Counted from the first letter of the stretch, positions 1-6,715 are shown. The stretch is 6,955 nucleotides of DNA from Actinomycetota bacterium (GCA_016870855.1 VGAF01000060.1:1-6955), one strand, 5' to 3'. Notes: generated by a model not told the origin, from the sequence alone. Made by a program: numbers and translations.

Positions 1-194
1 GAATGGGATTGGCCCGCCAGTTAAAGGACGAGATATTCAATTGCCCACCGACTCTACTAATCGTCGCTCGAGCGCAAGATGCTTGGTTGGCTGGTTGGTC
101 AAGGGCTGATGGAGTAGTTACTCATCCGATCGATTCCTTTACTCTCTCCAAGAGCGCTCTTGCTCTAATAGCTTCTCCTTCGGTAGCTAAATAG
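1..194 (+). CDS. C-terminal end of an unidentified conserved-looking protein (partial, left edge)
   Basis: The reading frame is open from the left edge to a TAG at 192-194, giving 63 residues from the ATG at position 3. That ATG is probably internal: no ribosome binding site can be seen and the frame is still open at the edge, so the true start most likely lies outside the window. The peptide looks like real protein. It has a hydrophobic strand (PPTLLIVAR), then QDAWLAGWSRADGVV, then a short leucine/alanine-rich helix at the C terminus; no transmembrane segment or metal motif is visible. I do not recognise the family and give no function. It ends 37 bp before trpD on the same strand, so co-transcription with trpD is plausible. 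A genuine 63-residue protein starting at position 3 cannot be excluded, since the codon before it is cut off. Confidence 0.6.
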   Translation, partial: MGLARQLKDEIFNCPPTLLIVARAQDAWLAGWSRADGVVTHPIDSFTLSKSALALIASPSVAK

Positions 195-231
195 ATTCTT
201 TGTTTAAGCGCCTACCTCAGCACTTATTTAG

Positions 232-1275
232 ATGAAAATCTCAGAGATCAACTCTCAACTCGCTCGTAAAGCAGACCTCTCGAGTTCCGAAGTTCGATTT
301 GTAATGGATGAAATCCTCAATGGGCGAGCAAGCGATGATGAGATCAAAGGATTTTTGATCGGCCTGAAAGAGAAAGGTGAGCGAGCAGAAGAAGTTCTCT
401 CCTTGGTTGATTCGCTATATCAACAAGCATCACTTGTCGAGATTCCAGATCGCGCTGTTGACATTGTTGGGACTGGGGGAGATGGGTTCAACACGATAAA
501 CATCTCTACTAGCGCTGCAATTTTGATTACCGCATCTGGTGGAAGAGTCGTAAAACATGGAAATCGTGCCGCTAGTTCAGCTAGCGGCGCTGCAGATTTT
601 CTAGAGGAGCTAGGTATCAATATCAACCTTGATGGAAAACAGCTTGCAGAGTGCGTTAGGAAGATTGGTATCGGCTTTGCTTTTGCCCCAAAGTTCCATC
701 CAGCGATGCGCTATGCCGCATCCGCCCGTAAGTTACTTGGGTTCCCAACCGTCTTTAACATTCTTGGCCCGCTTGCCAACCCAGCTAGACCAAAGGCGGT
801 CGCGATAGGGGTTACTCGTCTTGAGATGTTTGAGTTGGTGGCAAAGGTTCTCGCCGCTCGAGGCTGCGAAGGATTTGTCTTTCGTGGCGATGACGGCCTC
901 GATGAAATTTCTATCGCTGGCCCAAGCTCTGTATACCAAGTTCGAGATGGCGGGTATCAACTATTTTCTTTCGATCCCCGAAACATTGGCATTGAGTTAG
1001 AACCTTTAAACGCGATTCGTGGTGGAGATGCTAAATTCAACGTTGAAGTTACTAAGTCAGTACTTTCTGGAAAACTCGGAGCAGCCCGAGAGGCGATTTT
1101 GCTCAACGCGGCGCTTGGTATCGCGGCTTTCAAAGGGGATTTCAACCTTCCACTTGAAACCCAAATAGCAAATGGTTACGTACTTGCTAAAGCCGGTATA
1201 GATAGTGGCAGAGCGCTAGAACTTATTCAGCGCTGGCGTGATCTTTCAAATGAATTAGCAAAGTCCTCTTTATAG
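232..1275 (+). CDS. trpD: Anthranilate phosphoribosyltransferase (TrpD)
   Basis: TrpD transfers the phosphoribosyl group of PRPP to anthranilate, giving N-(5-phosphoribosyl)anthranilate, in cytosolic tryptophan biosynthesis. The 347 residues match the usual family length. A helical N-terminal domain (about residues 1-66) is followed by the PRPP-binding alpha/beta domain. The family signatures are all present: GTGGDG at 80-85, NIST at 90-93, KHGNRA at 108-113, the anthranilate-site HPAMR at 156-160 with Arg166, FNILGPLANPARP at 175-187, and the Mg-binding DGLDE at 221-225. The start at 232 fits because the protein begins directly with the N-terminal helical domain. No Shine-Dalgarno sequence precedes it; the upstream bases are CAGCACTTATTTAG. 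It lies 37 bp after the partial upstream gene, no other trp gene is in the window, and its last 49 bp overlap the 3' end of the minus-strand nuclease gene. No attenuator or leader peptide is visible upstream. The identification is secure. Confidence 0.97.
   Translation: MKISEINSQLARKADLSSSEVRFVMDEILNGRASDDEIKGFLIGLKEKGERAEEVLSLVDSLYQQASLVEIPDRAVDIVGTGGDGFNTINISTSAAILITASGGRVVKHGNRAASSASGAADFLEELGININLDGKQLAECVRKIGIGFAFAPKFHPAMRYAASARKLLGFPTVFNILGPLANPARPKAVAIGVTRLEMFELVAKVLAARGCEGFVFRGDDGLDEISIAGPSSVYQVRDGGYQLFSFDPRNIGIELEPLNAIRGGDAKFNVEVTKSVLSGKLGAAREAILLNAALGIAAFKGDFNLPLETQIANGYVLAKAGIDSGRALELIQRWRDLSNELAKSSL
566..590 (+). other. Hairpin-forming inverted repeat inside trpD
   Basis: GCCGCTAG at 568-575 is perfectly complementary to CTAGCGGC at 581-588 across a 5-nt loop. 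A T-G wobble (567/589) and a G-C pair (566/590) extend the stem to about 10 bp. It lies over the codons just after the conserved KHGNRA motif, a run of Ala/Ser codons where the repeat could be a by-product of codon choice. There is no U-tract after it, so it is not an intrinsic terminator. Confidence 0.4.
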
Positions 1276-3038
1276 CGAGATTGCTCGGAGCTGGTTTTCA
1301 GTTTCTCAAGCGAAGATCTCGCATGTCCGGCGCCGAAGATCGAACGGCTCCATTCTCCATCAATTTCCAGCAACTCTATCGACTCGCGTTCGGCGTAACG
1401 CAAAAGTATTTCAACTTCCTCATGGCTAGAGGCTGGAAGAATCGTGCCGTTATCAGCCACAACCTCTCCAATTGATTTAAGCGCATTAATTGCCTCGCGC
1501 TTTCGAGTTTGGTCACTTAAATCAATCTTTGTAACGAGAGATGCAGCTAATCGTCCGAATCGGATGAGAATCAATTCGATTACTTCACTATTACCTTGGG
1601 CGCTCAATTTACTAGCGAGGATGAGCTCACGTACCTTTGTAAAACTTCGGATTCGCTCACCTCTTGCTGAGCCTCGGATGTAGGCGCCCAAGCGATTTCT
1701 AATCTCGGCCGCCTCTTCAAATCTTTCTTTAAGGGCCAACTCGGACATTCGCTTATGGAGAGTCTCCAAGATAGGACGTGAATCATGGAGCATTGAGAAA
1801 TGCAGCTCTTCCGAAATTGACTTATAGGAATCAAAGGATTGCAATCCGATACAGGGAGCGCCACACTTTCCTAGATCTAAGAGCGCACAAGCGCTAGCGC
1901 TCTTCATGCTTGTGAGAGTGATCCGTGGTTTACATTGTCTAACTGGGAAGGACTCATAGAGCGCTTCGATGGCGCGTTGCGCTTCATCTCTTCCATTGAA
2001 CGGACCGCTCCAAGTAGCTTCATCGTTCAAAGTCGTGGCGCCTCGAACTTGGGTCAACCTCGGATATGCCTCATCTGTCATCCGGATCCAAATAGCTTTT
2101 TCTTGGAACCTAGAACGACGATTAAATCTCGGTCTATTCGAGGCGATTAAGCGCAGCTCACGAATCTCAGCCTCGATTATTGTGGGAGTCTCAGTCACTT
2201 CAACTCGATCAGCTAACGCGATCATGTCGTGAATTCGTTTTCTAGTTTCGGCTGAAGTGAAATAGGTTTTAACGCGCGAGCGTAGGTTTCGAGTAGTCCC
2301 TATGTAGAGAGGTTCTCCCGAAGGGTCGCGAAAAATATAAACACCGGGGCTATTTGGTAATCCGTCGGCAAAGTGTCGCTTCCGTCGTTGGGCATCGGTG
2401 ACTCGATTTGTAAAACCTTTTAGATCTTCAAGAGTATTAACACCAAAAGAGCCAAGTCGCTCAATCACTCCATGAAGAACATCAACGGTTGCACGGGCAT
2501 CAGCGAGCGCACGATGCTCGGGATTTGTTGTCGCACCAAAGAAAGCAGCCAGCGTTCCTAGTTTGAAATCCCGAACTTCATCTCGGGTTACGACATATCT
2601 TGTAATTCGCGCTGTATCAACCACTTGATACTTCGGCCAGGGGACTTCTAAACGTTCTGCGGAAGCGCGCAAAAAGCCGATATCAAAAGGCGCGTTATGC
2701 GCCACGAGAACTGTTTCATCCGCAGAGCCCAAGAATTCAAGGAGCGAGAATAGCGCTTCACCGATTGGTGGGGCAGTAATCACCATCGCATCAGTAATTC
2801 CGGTCAACACAGTAATGAATGGTGGGATAGGTCCTCCCGGGTTCACCAGAGTCTGGAATTCACCGATTACCTCACCGCCACGAACCTTGACCGCGCCGAT
2901 TTCGGTGATTGCACAATCGCTCGGCGAGCCACCTGTAGTTTCGAGATCAACGACAACGAATGTAGTGTCGATCAGAGCCTTACCCAGGTCGTCAAAAGAG
3001 GGTTGCCAGTTACCTTCAAGATTTCCATGCCCGACCAC
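1227..3038 (-). CDS. DEDDh 3'-5' exonuclease fused to a UvrC/Cho-like GIY-YIG nuclease
   Basis: This is a 603-residue protein with three modules in order. (1) Residues about 24-195 form a DNA polymerase III epsilon-like exonuclease with DLETT (Asp31, Glu33), HNAPFD (Asp119) and EHRALAD (His175, Asp180), a complete DEDDh set. (2) Residues about 226-310 form a GIY-YIG nuclease: GVY 232-234, YIG 245-247, then Arg255, Tyr259, Glu294 and Asn306 at the places of the UvrC N-terminal active site. (3) A UvrC-like cysteine region (Cys369, 384, 392, 396) is followed by a UVR helix hairpin near 434-455. The tail (about 456-603) lacks UvrC's RNase H-like endonuclease and HhH domains. It therefore resembles Cho, which makes a single incision, plus an exonuclease; a role in DNA repair is inferred. 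GTG at 3038 is the start: an in-frame TAG stands four codons upstream, only ATT, CTG and CAT codons intervene, and the exonuclease domain begins soon after. The length and order match the actinobacterial family that includes Rv2191 (from memory). Confidence 0.92.
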   Translation of the reverse strand: MVGHGNLEGNWQPSFDDLGKALIDTTFVVVDLETTGGSPSDCAITEIGAVKVRGGEVIGEFQTLVNPGGPIPPFITVLTGITDAMVITAPPIGEALFSLLEFLGSADETVLVAHNAPFDIGFLRASAERLEVPWPKYQVVDTARITRYVVTRDEVRDFKLGTLAAFFGATTNPEHRALADARATVDVLHGVIERLGSFGVNTLEDLKGFTNRVTDAQRRKRHFADGLPNSPGVYIFRDPSGEPLYIGTTRNLRSRVKTYFTSAETRKRIHDMIALADRVEVTETPTIIEAEIRELRLIASNRPRFNRRSRFQEKAIWIRMTDEAYPRLTQVRGATTLNDEATWSGPFNGRDEAQRAIEALYESFPVRQCKPRITLTSMKSASACALLDLGKCGAPCIGLQSFDSYKSISEELHFSMLHDSRPILETLHKRMSELALKERFEEAAEIRNRLGAYIRGSARGERIRSFTKVRELILASKLSAQGNSEVIELILIRFGRLAASLVTKIDLSDQTRKREAINALKSIGEVVADNGTILPASSHEEVEILLRYAERESIELLEIDGEWSRSIFGAGHARSSLEKLKTSSEQSRYKEDFANSFERSRQR

Positions 3039-3044
3039 ATGCAG

Positions 3045-3050
3045 AATCTA
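3045..3050 (-). promoter_or_regulatory. Candidate -10 element for the nuclease gene (leaderless)
   Basis: On the minus strand the hexamer TAGATT matches the actinobacterial -10 pattern TAnnnT. It ends 6 nt before the GTG start codon, which would place transcription initiation at the G of GTG. No Shine-Dalgarno sequence lies upstream of this GTG, consistent with a leaderless mRNA. I see no convincing -35 element. The TAG of this hexamer is also the in-frame stop that limits the gene's 5' extension. Confidence 0.45.
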
Positions 3051-3073
3051 GATTGAGGCTCCGACAATTCCGA

Positions 3074-3079
3074 TAACCT
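3074..3079 (+). promoter_or_regulatory. Candidate -10 element for the hydrolase-peptidase-uppP unit (leaderless)
   Basis: TAACCT matches TAnnnT and ends 6 nt before the ATG at 3086, so transcription would start at or next to the A of ATG. A possible -35, TTGAGG at 3053-3058, lies 15 bp upstream, shorter than the usual 16-18 bp, so it is uncertain. No Shine-Dalgarno sequence precedes the ATG (preceding bases CGCCGG). The whole divergent gap is only 47 bp, so this promoter and that of the nuclease gene overlap. Confidence 0.45.
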
Positions 3080-3085
3080 CGCCGG

Positions 3086-3847
3086 ATGACGACCACCGGG
3101 GCCCCAACAGGTTGGCTCGATGATTTCTCCGCAGATTCAAATGGAGATGTCGGAGCCCTACTTCTTCACGGCTTTACCGGATCACCGGCTTCTATGCGCC
3201 CTTGGGCTCACTTCATTCACGAACGAGGCGTCGCAGTTCGAGTACCACGTATCCCAGGCCATGGAACCAAGTGGCAGGATTTAAATAAAGTGAAATGGCA
3301 GAGTTGGCCAGAGCGCGCCGAGCGTGATTTAGAGGAGTTGCTTTCAAAGTACAAAAAGGTATTTATCTTTGGACTTTCCATGGGGGGAGCTAACACGCTC
3401 CATCTTGCCGCAAAGCATTCTTCTAGGTTGGGTGGAATTGTTCTAGTAAATCCAATGATTCATATTCCAGATCCAACTATTAAATTCATAGACATAATTA
3501 AGTTCATCACTCCAAAACGTCCTTCAGTTGGTGATGATATAAAGAAGCCTGGCGTGACTGAGTGGGGTTATGACGCGCTTCCTATGAAGGGAGTCGCCCA
3601 GCTGCATAGATTTCTAAAAGCAACGAGATCGACTCTTCCTCATGTCCAGACGCCTACCTTGCTATTCCATAGCACCGAAGATCACGTTCTCCCAGTTTCC
3701 AATACAGAAATAATCATGTCCGAGATTGGTTCAAAGGATAAAGTGCGCGTTGAATTGGCGAACTCGTATCACGTCGCAACCTTGGACTTTGACGCTGAAA
3801 CGATATTTGAAAATTCACATCGTTTTGTAATGGAGAAATCAAAGTGA
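3086..3847 (+). CDS. Alpha/beta hydrolase, Est30-like carboxylesterase / monoacylglycerol lipase type
   Basis: This is a 253-residue cytosolic serine hydrolase expected to cleave short- to medium-chain carboxylic or acylglycerol esters; the real substrate cannot be read from sequence. The visible elements are the oxyanion-hole HGFTG at 28-32, the nucleophile elbow GLSMGG at 96-101 with Ser98, the acid Asp199 in TEDHVLPV, and His229 in SYHVATLD. The HGFTG, GLSxGG and HVxTLD set resembles the Geobacillus Est30 family. Residues about 125-185 form the variable cap region. There is no signal peptide or membrane segment. ATG 3086 is chosen because the first beta strand (GALLLHG) follows at residue 23. 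The stop codon overlaps the GTG start of the peptidase gene (GTGA), indicating translational coupling. An acyl-transfer or other hydrolase role within the same fold remains possible. Confidence 0.88.
   Translation: MTTTGAPTGWLDDFSADSNGDVGALLLHGFTGSPASMRPWAHFIHERGVAVRVPRIPGHGTKWQDLNKVKWQSWPERAERDLEELLSKYKKVFIFGLSMGGANTLHLAAKHSSRLGGIVLVNPMIHIPDPTIKFIDIIKFITPKRPSVGDDIKKPGVTEWGYDALPMKGVAQLHRFLKATRSTLPHVQTPTLLFHSTEDHVLPVSNTEIIMSEIGSKDKVRVELANSYHVATLDFDAETIFENSHRFVMEKSK
3832..3835 (+). promoter_or_regulatory. Ribosome binding site for the M3 peptidase gene
   Basis: GGAG ends 8 nt before the GTG at 3844, the best-placed Shine-Dalgarno sequence in the window, and it lies inside the last codons of the hydrolase gene. 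Together with the GTGA overlap it decides the peptidase start at GTG 3844. It contrasts with the two divergent genes at 3038 and 3086, which have none. Confidence 0.6.
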
Positions 3848-5871
3848 GTAAGAATCCTTTTCTAACTCGCTCTACCTTGCCATATGAGACTCCTCCCTTT
3901 GCTGAGATCACCGAGGAGCACTACTTAAAAGCTTTCTACGCCGGCACCTCCGAACAGCTAGCCGAGGTCGAGTCGATTCTTGCCACGGAAGAGGTAACTT
4001 TCGAAAACACCATCGTGGCCCTTGAGAAGAGCGGCCAGACTCTCAATCGGGTGCTTAACGTTTTCTATAACAAGTCGTCGAGTGATACGAATAATCGAAT
4101 AGATGAGATTGAAGCTGAGATTGCCCCAAAGTTAGCAGCGCATTCCGATGCGATCCGGCTAAATCCAGCTCTCTTTGCTCGGATCAAGAAGTTGGTTGAG
4201 TCGAACCCAAGTTTGGATGAAGAAAGCGCCTGGTTACTAAAGCGCTATTACAAAGATTTGCTTCAGGCTGGAGCTGCCCTTGATGAGATAGCAAGGGAGA
4301 AAGTAAAGAAGATCAACGAAGAGCTCTCCTCACTTGAGACTCAATTCAGCAAGAACCTCCTTGCCGATACAAATGACTTGGCTGTCTTTGTCGATGATGA
4401 AAAAGAGTTGGATGGGTTGAGCACAAATGGAATCGCGGCTTGTAAGGCTGCAGCGCAAGCGCGAGGCGTTGAAGATAAGTGGATGATCGGCATGGTCAAT
4501 TTCACGGGCCACCCAAACTTAGCCTCGCTTAAAAATCGAGCTTTACGGGAGCGGATCATGCGCAACTCCCTAATTAAAGGACTTCGTGGCAATGGCTTTG
4601 ATACCCGGAAAGTTTTACTTCGTATGGCAGAACTTCGAGCAGAGCGTGCAAAACTCTTCGGATTGAACTCGCATGCCGAATATGTTCTGCAAGAGCAGAC
4701 CGCAAGTCATCCCGATCGAGTCCATGAAATGCTCCGCAAGATTGCTCCCGCAGCTGTTGCAAATGCAAGGCGTGAAGCTTCGGAGATAGAAAAGGTTATT
4801 TCCCAGAACGGCAAACACGAACTCGCAAGTTGGGACTGGCTCTACTACACCGAAAAGGTGAGAGTTGAGAAATATGAGTTAGATACAACGGCAATGCGCC
4901 CCTATTTCGAATTGGAGAGCGTCCTAAAGAAGGGAGTCTTCTTCGCGGCCGAAAAGTTATATGGCATGACATTCAAAGAGCGTCCCGATCTCGTTACTTA
5001 TCATCCGGAGGCACGCGCCTTTGAAGTCTTTAATGAAGATGGAAGCTCAATCGGCCTTTACATAGGGGATTACTACACCCGGGACTCCAAACGCGGCGGC
5101 GCCTGGATGAACTCTTTGGTAGACCAGAACCACCTTATGGGCCAGAAACCAGTTGTTGTTAACAATATGAATATCCCTAAACCGCCAGCTGGCGAACCAA
5201 CTCTTCTGACCTATGACGAGACAACGACTCTCTTTCATGAATTCGGCCATGCGATTCATGGCTTGTTGTCTAACGTCAAATATCCACGCTTTTCTGGAAC
5301 GAGTGTGCAGCGCGACTTTGTTGAGTTCCCCTCACAAGTAAATGAGATGTGGATTCTGTGGCCAGAAGTTCTTGATAACTATGCCCGGCACTACCAAACC
5401 GGGGAGCGCCTACCTCAAGCGTGGGTGGATAAGTTAAATGAATCATCAACATTTAATGAAGGCTATGCCACCACAAGTTATCTTGCAGCCGCGGTTCTGG
5501 ACCTAGCTTGGCATTCACTCTCTGATCTAAGCGAAGTTAATGACGTTGAAGAGTTCGAAAGAAAAGCGATTACTGATTATGGACTTGATTTCGCCCCAGT
5601 CCCAACCCGCTACCGATCCACTTACTTCTCACACATTTTTGCCGGAGGTTATTCCGCCGGTTACTACGGCTATATATGGAGTGAAGTTCTAGATGCGGAC
5701 ACCGTTGAATGGTTCAAGAGCAATGGTGGCCTTACTCGATCAAACGGTGATCACTTCCGGAACTCTTTAATGAGCCGCGGCGGATCACTCGATTCCATGC
5801 AGATGTTCCGCAATTTCCGAGGGCGCGATGCTGATATCGAGCCACTTCTTCGTAGACGCGGATTGAAGTAG
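3844..5871 (+). CDS. M3A zinc oligopeptidase (Dcp / oligopeptidase A type)
   Basis: This cytosolic zinc metallopeptidase degrades short peptides, completing the turnover of protein and peptide fragments. The 675 residues fit the Dcp/OpdA length. The zinc site is HEFGH at 465-469 (His465, His469, catalytic Glu466), with the third ligand Glu494 in DFVEFPSQ, 25 residues after His469 as in M3 enzymes. Other family blocks are GDYYTRDSKRGGAWM at 408-422 and RYRSTYFSHIFAGGYSAGYY at 589-608, which carries the substrate-binding His597 and Tyr603, with Tyr610 just after. The N-terminal 250 residues are mainly helical, including the long helix around 145-175 typical of the fold's channel wall. There is no signal peptide. 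Whether it removes C-terminal dipeptides (Dcp) or cleaves internally (oligopeptidase A) cannot be settled from motifs, so I give no symbol. The start is GTG 3844, coupled to the hydrolase; the stop TAG is 10 bp before uppP. Confidence 0.95.
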   Translation: MSKNPFLTRSTLPYETPPFAEITEEHYLKAFYAGTSEQLAEVESILATEEVTFENTIVALEKSGQTLNRVLNVFYNKSSSDTNNRIDEIEAEIAPKLAAHSDAIRLNPALFARIKKLVESNPSLDEESAWLLKRYYKDLLQAGAALDEIAREKVKKINEELSSLETQFSKNLLADTNDLAVFVDDEKELDGLSTNGIAACKAAAQARGVEDKWMIGMVNFTGHPNLASLKNRALRERIMRNSLIKGLRGNGFDTRKVLLRMAELRAERAKLFGLNSHAEYVLQEQTASHPDRVHEMLRKIAPAAVANARREASEIEKVISQNGKHELASWDWLYYTEKVRVEKYELDTTAMRPYFELESVLKKGVFFAAEKLYGMTFKERPDLVTYHPEARAFEVFNEDGSSIGLYIGDYYTRDSKRGGAWMNSLVDQNHLMGQKPVVVNNMNIPKPPAGEPTLLTYDETTTLFHEFGHAIHGLLSNVKYPRFSGTSVQRDFVEFPSQVNEMWILWPEVLDNYARHYQTGERLPQAWVDKLNESSTFNEGYATTSYLAAAVLDLAWHSLSDLSEVNDVEEFERKAITDYGLDFAPVPTRYRSTYFSHIFAGGYSAGYYGYIWSEVLDADTVEWFKSNGGLTRSNGDHFRNSLMSRGGSLDSMQMFRNFRGRDADIEPLLRRRGLK

Positions 5872-5874
5872 GGA
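5871..5874 (+). promoter_or_regulatory. Ribosome binding site for uppP
   Basis: GGGA, within AGTAGGGA, ends 7 nt before the ATG at 5882 and overlaps the last base of the peptidase stop codon. It is modest but well spaced. It supports the ATG at 5882 and translation of uppP from the same mRNA as the peptidase. Confidence 0.45.
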
Positions 5875-5881
5875 ATCACTC

Positions 5882-6715
5882 ATGCTCGAGGCGATATTTC
5901 TCGGAATCGTTCAAGGCTTGACCGAGTTCCTGCCCATCTCCTCGAGTGCACATGTCCGCTTGTTCGGTGAATTTCTCCCATCTGGTAGCGATCCCGGGGC
6001 AACATTTACGGCCATCATGCAGATTGGCACTGAAATTGCAGTCCTCATCTACTTTCGAAGTGATCTAGTGCGAATATTGAAAGCTGTAGTTCGATTTATC
6101 CTTCGAAAGCCAATCGAGCCTGGAAGTGCTGATGAACAGAGCGCGCGTCTCGGAGGTTTGATACTCCTAGGTTCAATCCCAATCTTTCTTCTTGGGTTTC
6201 TTGGACAGAGCTACATAAGAGAGAATTTCAGATCTCTATGGTTGATTAGCTTCACACTGATCGCCTTCGGAATAGCGCTAGGTTTGATAGATCACTATGG
6301 CAAAAAAGTTAAGAGCCTAGATGAATTAAATCGTAGAGATGGTTTGATCTACGGATTAGCCCAATCCCTTGCGCTTGTTCCAGGAGTCTCGCGCTCTGGG
6401 GCAACAATCGCAATGGGACGCTTCTTGGGTTACAAGCGGGAGGCCGCACTTCGCTACTCCTTCTTATTGGCTATTCCAGCAGTACTTGGAAGCGGAACTT
6501 ACGAATTGCTAAATTCGTTGACGGAGCCAACAAATACCTTCTCGTTACTCGAAACCGCATCGGCAACCCTAGTGGCCTTCCTTGTCGGATACGCGGTAAT
6601 TGCCTGGCTAATGAAGTTTGTGCAGACTCGAAGCTTTATGCCCTTTGTTATCTACCGGATATTGCTAGGCGTTCTGATCATCGTCCTGTTGGCTTCTGAG
6701 AGAATTACTGCTTAA
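5882..6715 (+). CDS. uppP: Undecaprenyl-diphosphatase (UppP/BacA)
   Basis: This integral membrane phosphatase converts undecaprenyl diphosphate to undecaprenyl phosphate, recycling the C55 lipid carrier of peptidoglycan and other wall polymers; overproduction of the family gives bacitracin resistance. It has 277 residues, a normal length, with about seven to eight hydrophobic segments, among them around 42-58, 88-108, 116-136, 155-170, 190-210, 224-246 and 254-271. The catalytic motifs are QGLTEFLPISSSAH at 11-24 (the (E/Q)xxxE motif with Gln11 and Glu15, then Ser21/Ser22 and His24) and PGVSRSGAT at 167-175 with Arg171. The first acidic position is Gln, an accepted variant of the motif. ATG 5882 is chosen because the first membrane helix starts at once and a GGGA site lies 7 nt upstream. 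It is the last recognisable gene of the three-gene run, and no T-rich intrinsic terminator follows. Confidence 0.97.
   Translation: MLEAIFLGIVQGLTEFLPISSSAHVRLFGEFLPSGSDPGATFTAIMQIGTEIAVLIYFRSDLVRILKAVVRFILRKPIEPGSADEQSARLGGLILLGSIPIFLLGFLGQSYIRENFRSLWLISFTLIAFGIALGLIDHYGKKVKSLDELNRRDGLIYGLAQSLALVPGVSRSGATIAMGRFLGYKREAALRYSFLLAIPAVLGSGTYELLNSLTEPTNTFSLLETASATLVAFLVGYAVIAWLMKFVQTRSFMPFVIYRILLGVLIIVLLASERITA

Noticed and set aside
192..197. TAGATT as a promoter -10 element for trpD
   Set aside because: It overlaps the upstream stop codon, has no -35 at a workable distance, and would give a 28-nt leader without a Shine-Dalgarno sequence; too weak to annotate.
1890..1901. Perfect 12-bp palindrome AGCGCTAGCGCT inside the nuclease gene, a possible operator
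   Set aside because: It is fully explained by alternating Ser (AGC) and Ala (GCT) codons of the SASA stretch, and it lies mid-gene, far from any start.
3097..3104. GGGGCCCC palindrome close to the hydrolase start
   Set aside because: It lies in codons 4-7 of the gene, has no second copy, and is the kind of short palindrome expected by chance.
5155..5164. TTGTTAACAA palindrome in the peptidase gene
   Set aside because: It is formed by consecutive Val/Asn codons in a coding region and lacks any promoter context.
5641..5665. Possible hairpin with CCGGAGG and CCGCCGG arms in the peptidase gene
   Set aside because: It has a central mismatch and results from Gly/Ala codons in the conserved AGGYSAGY block.
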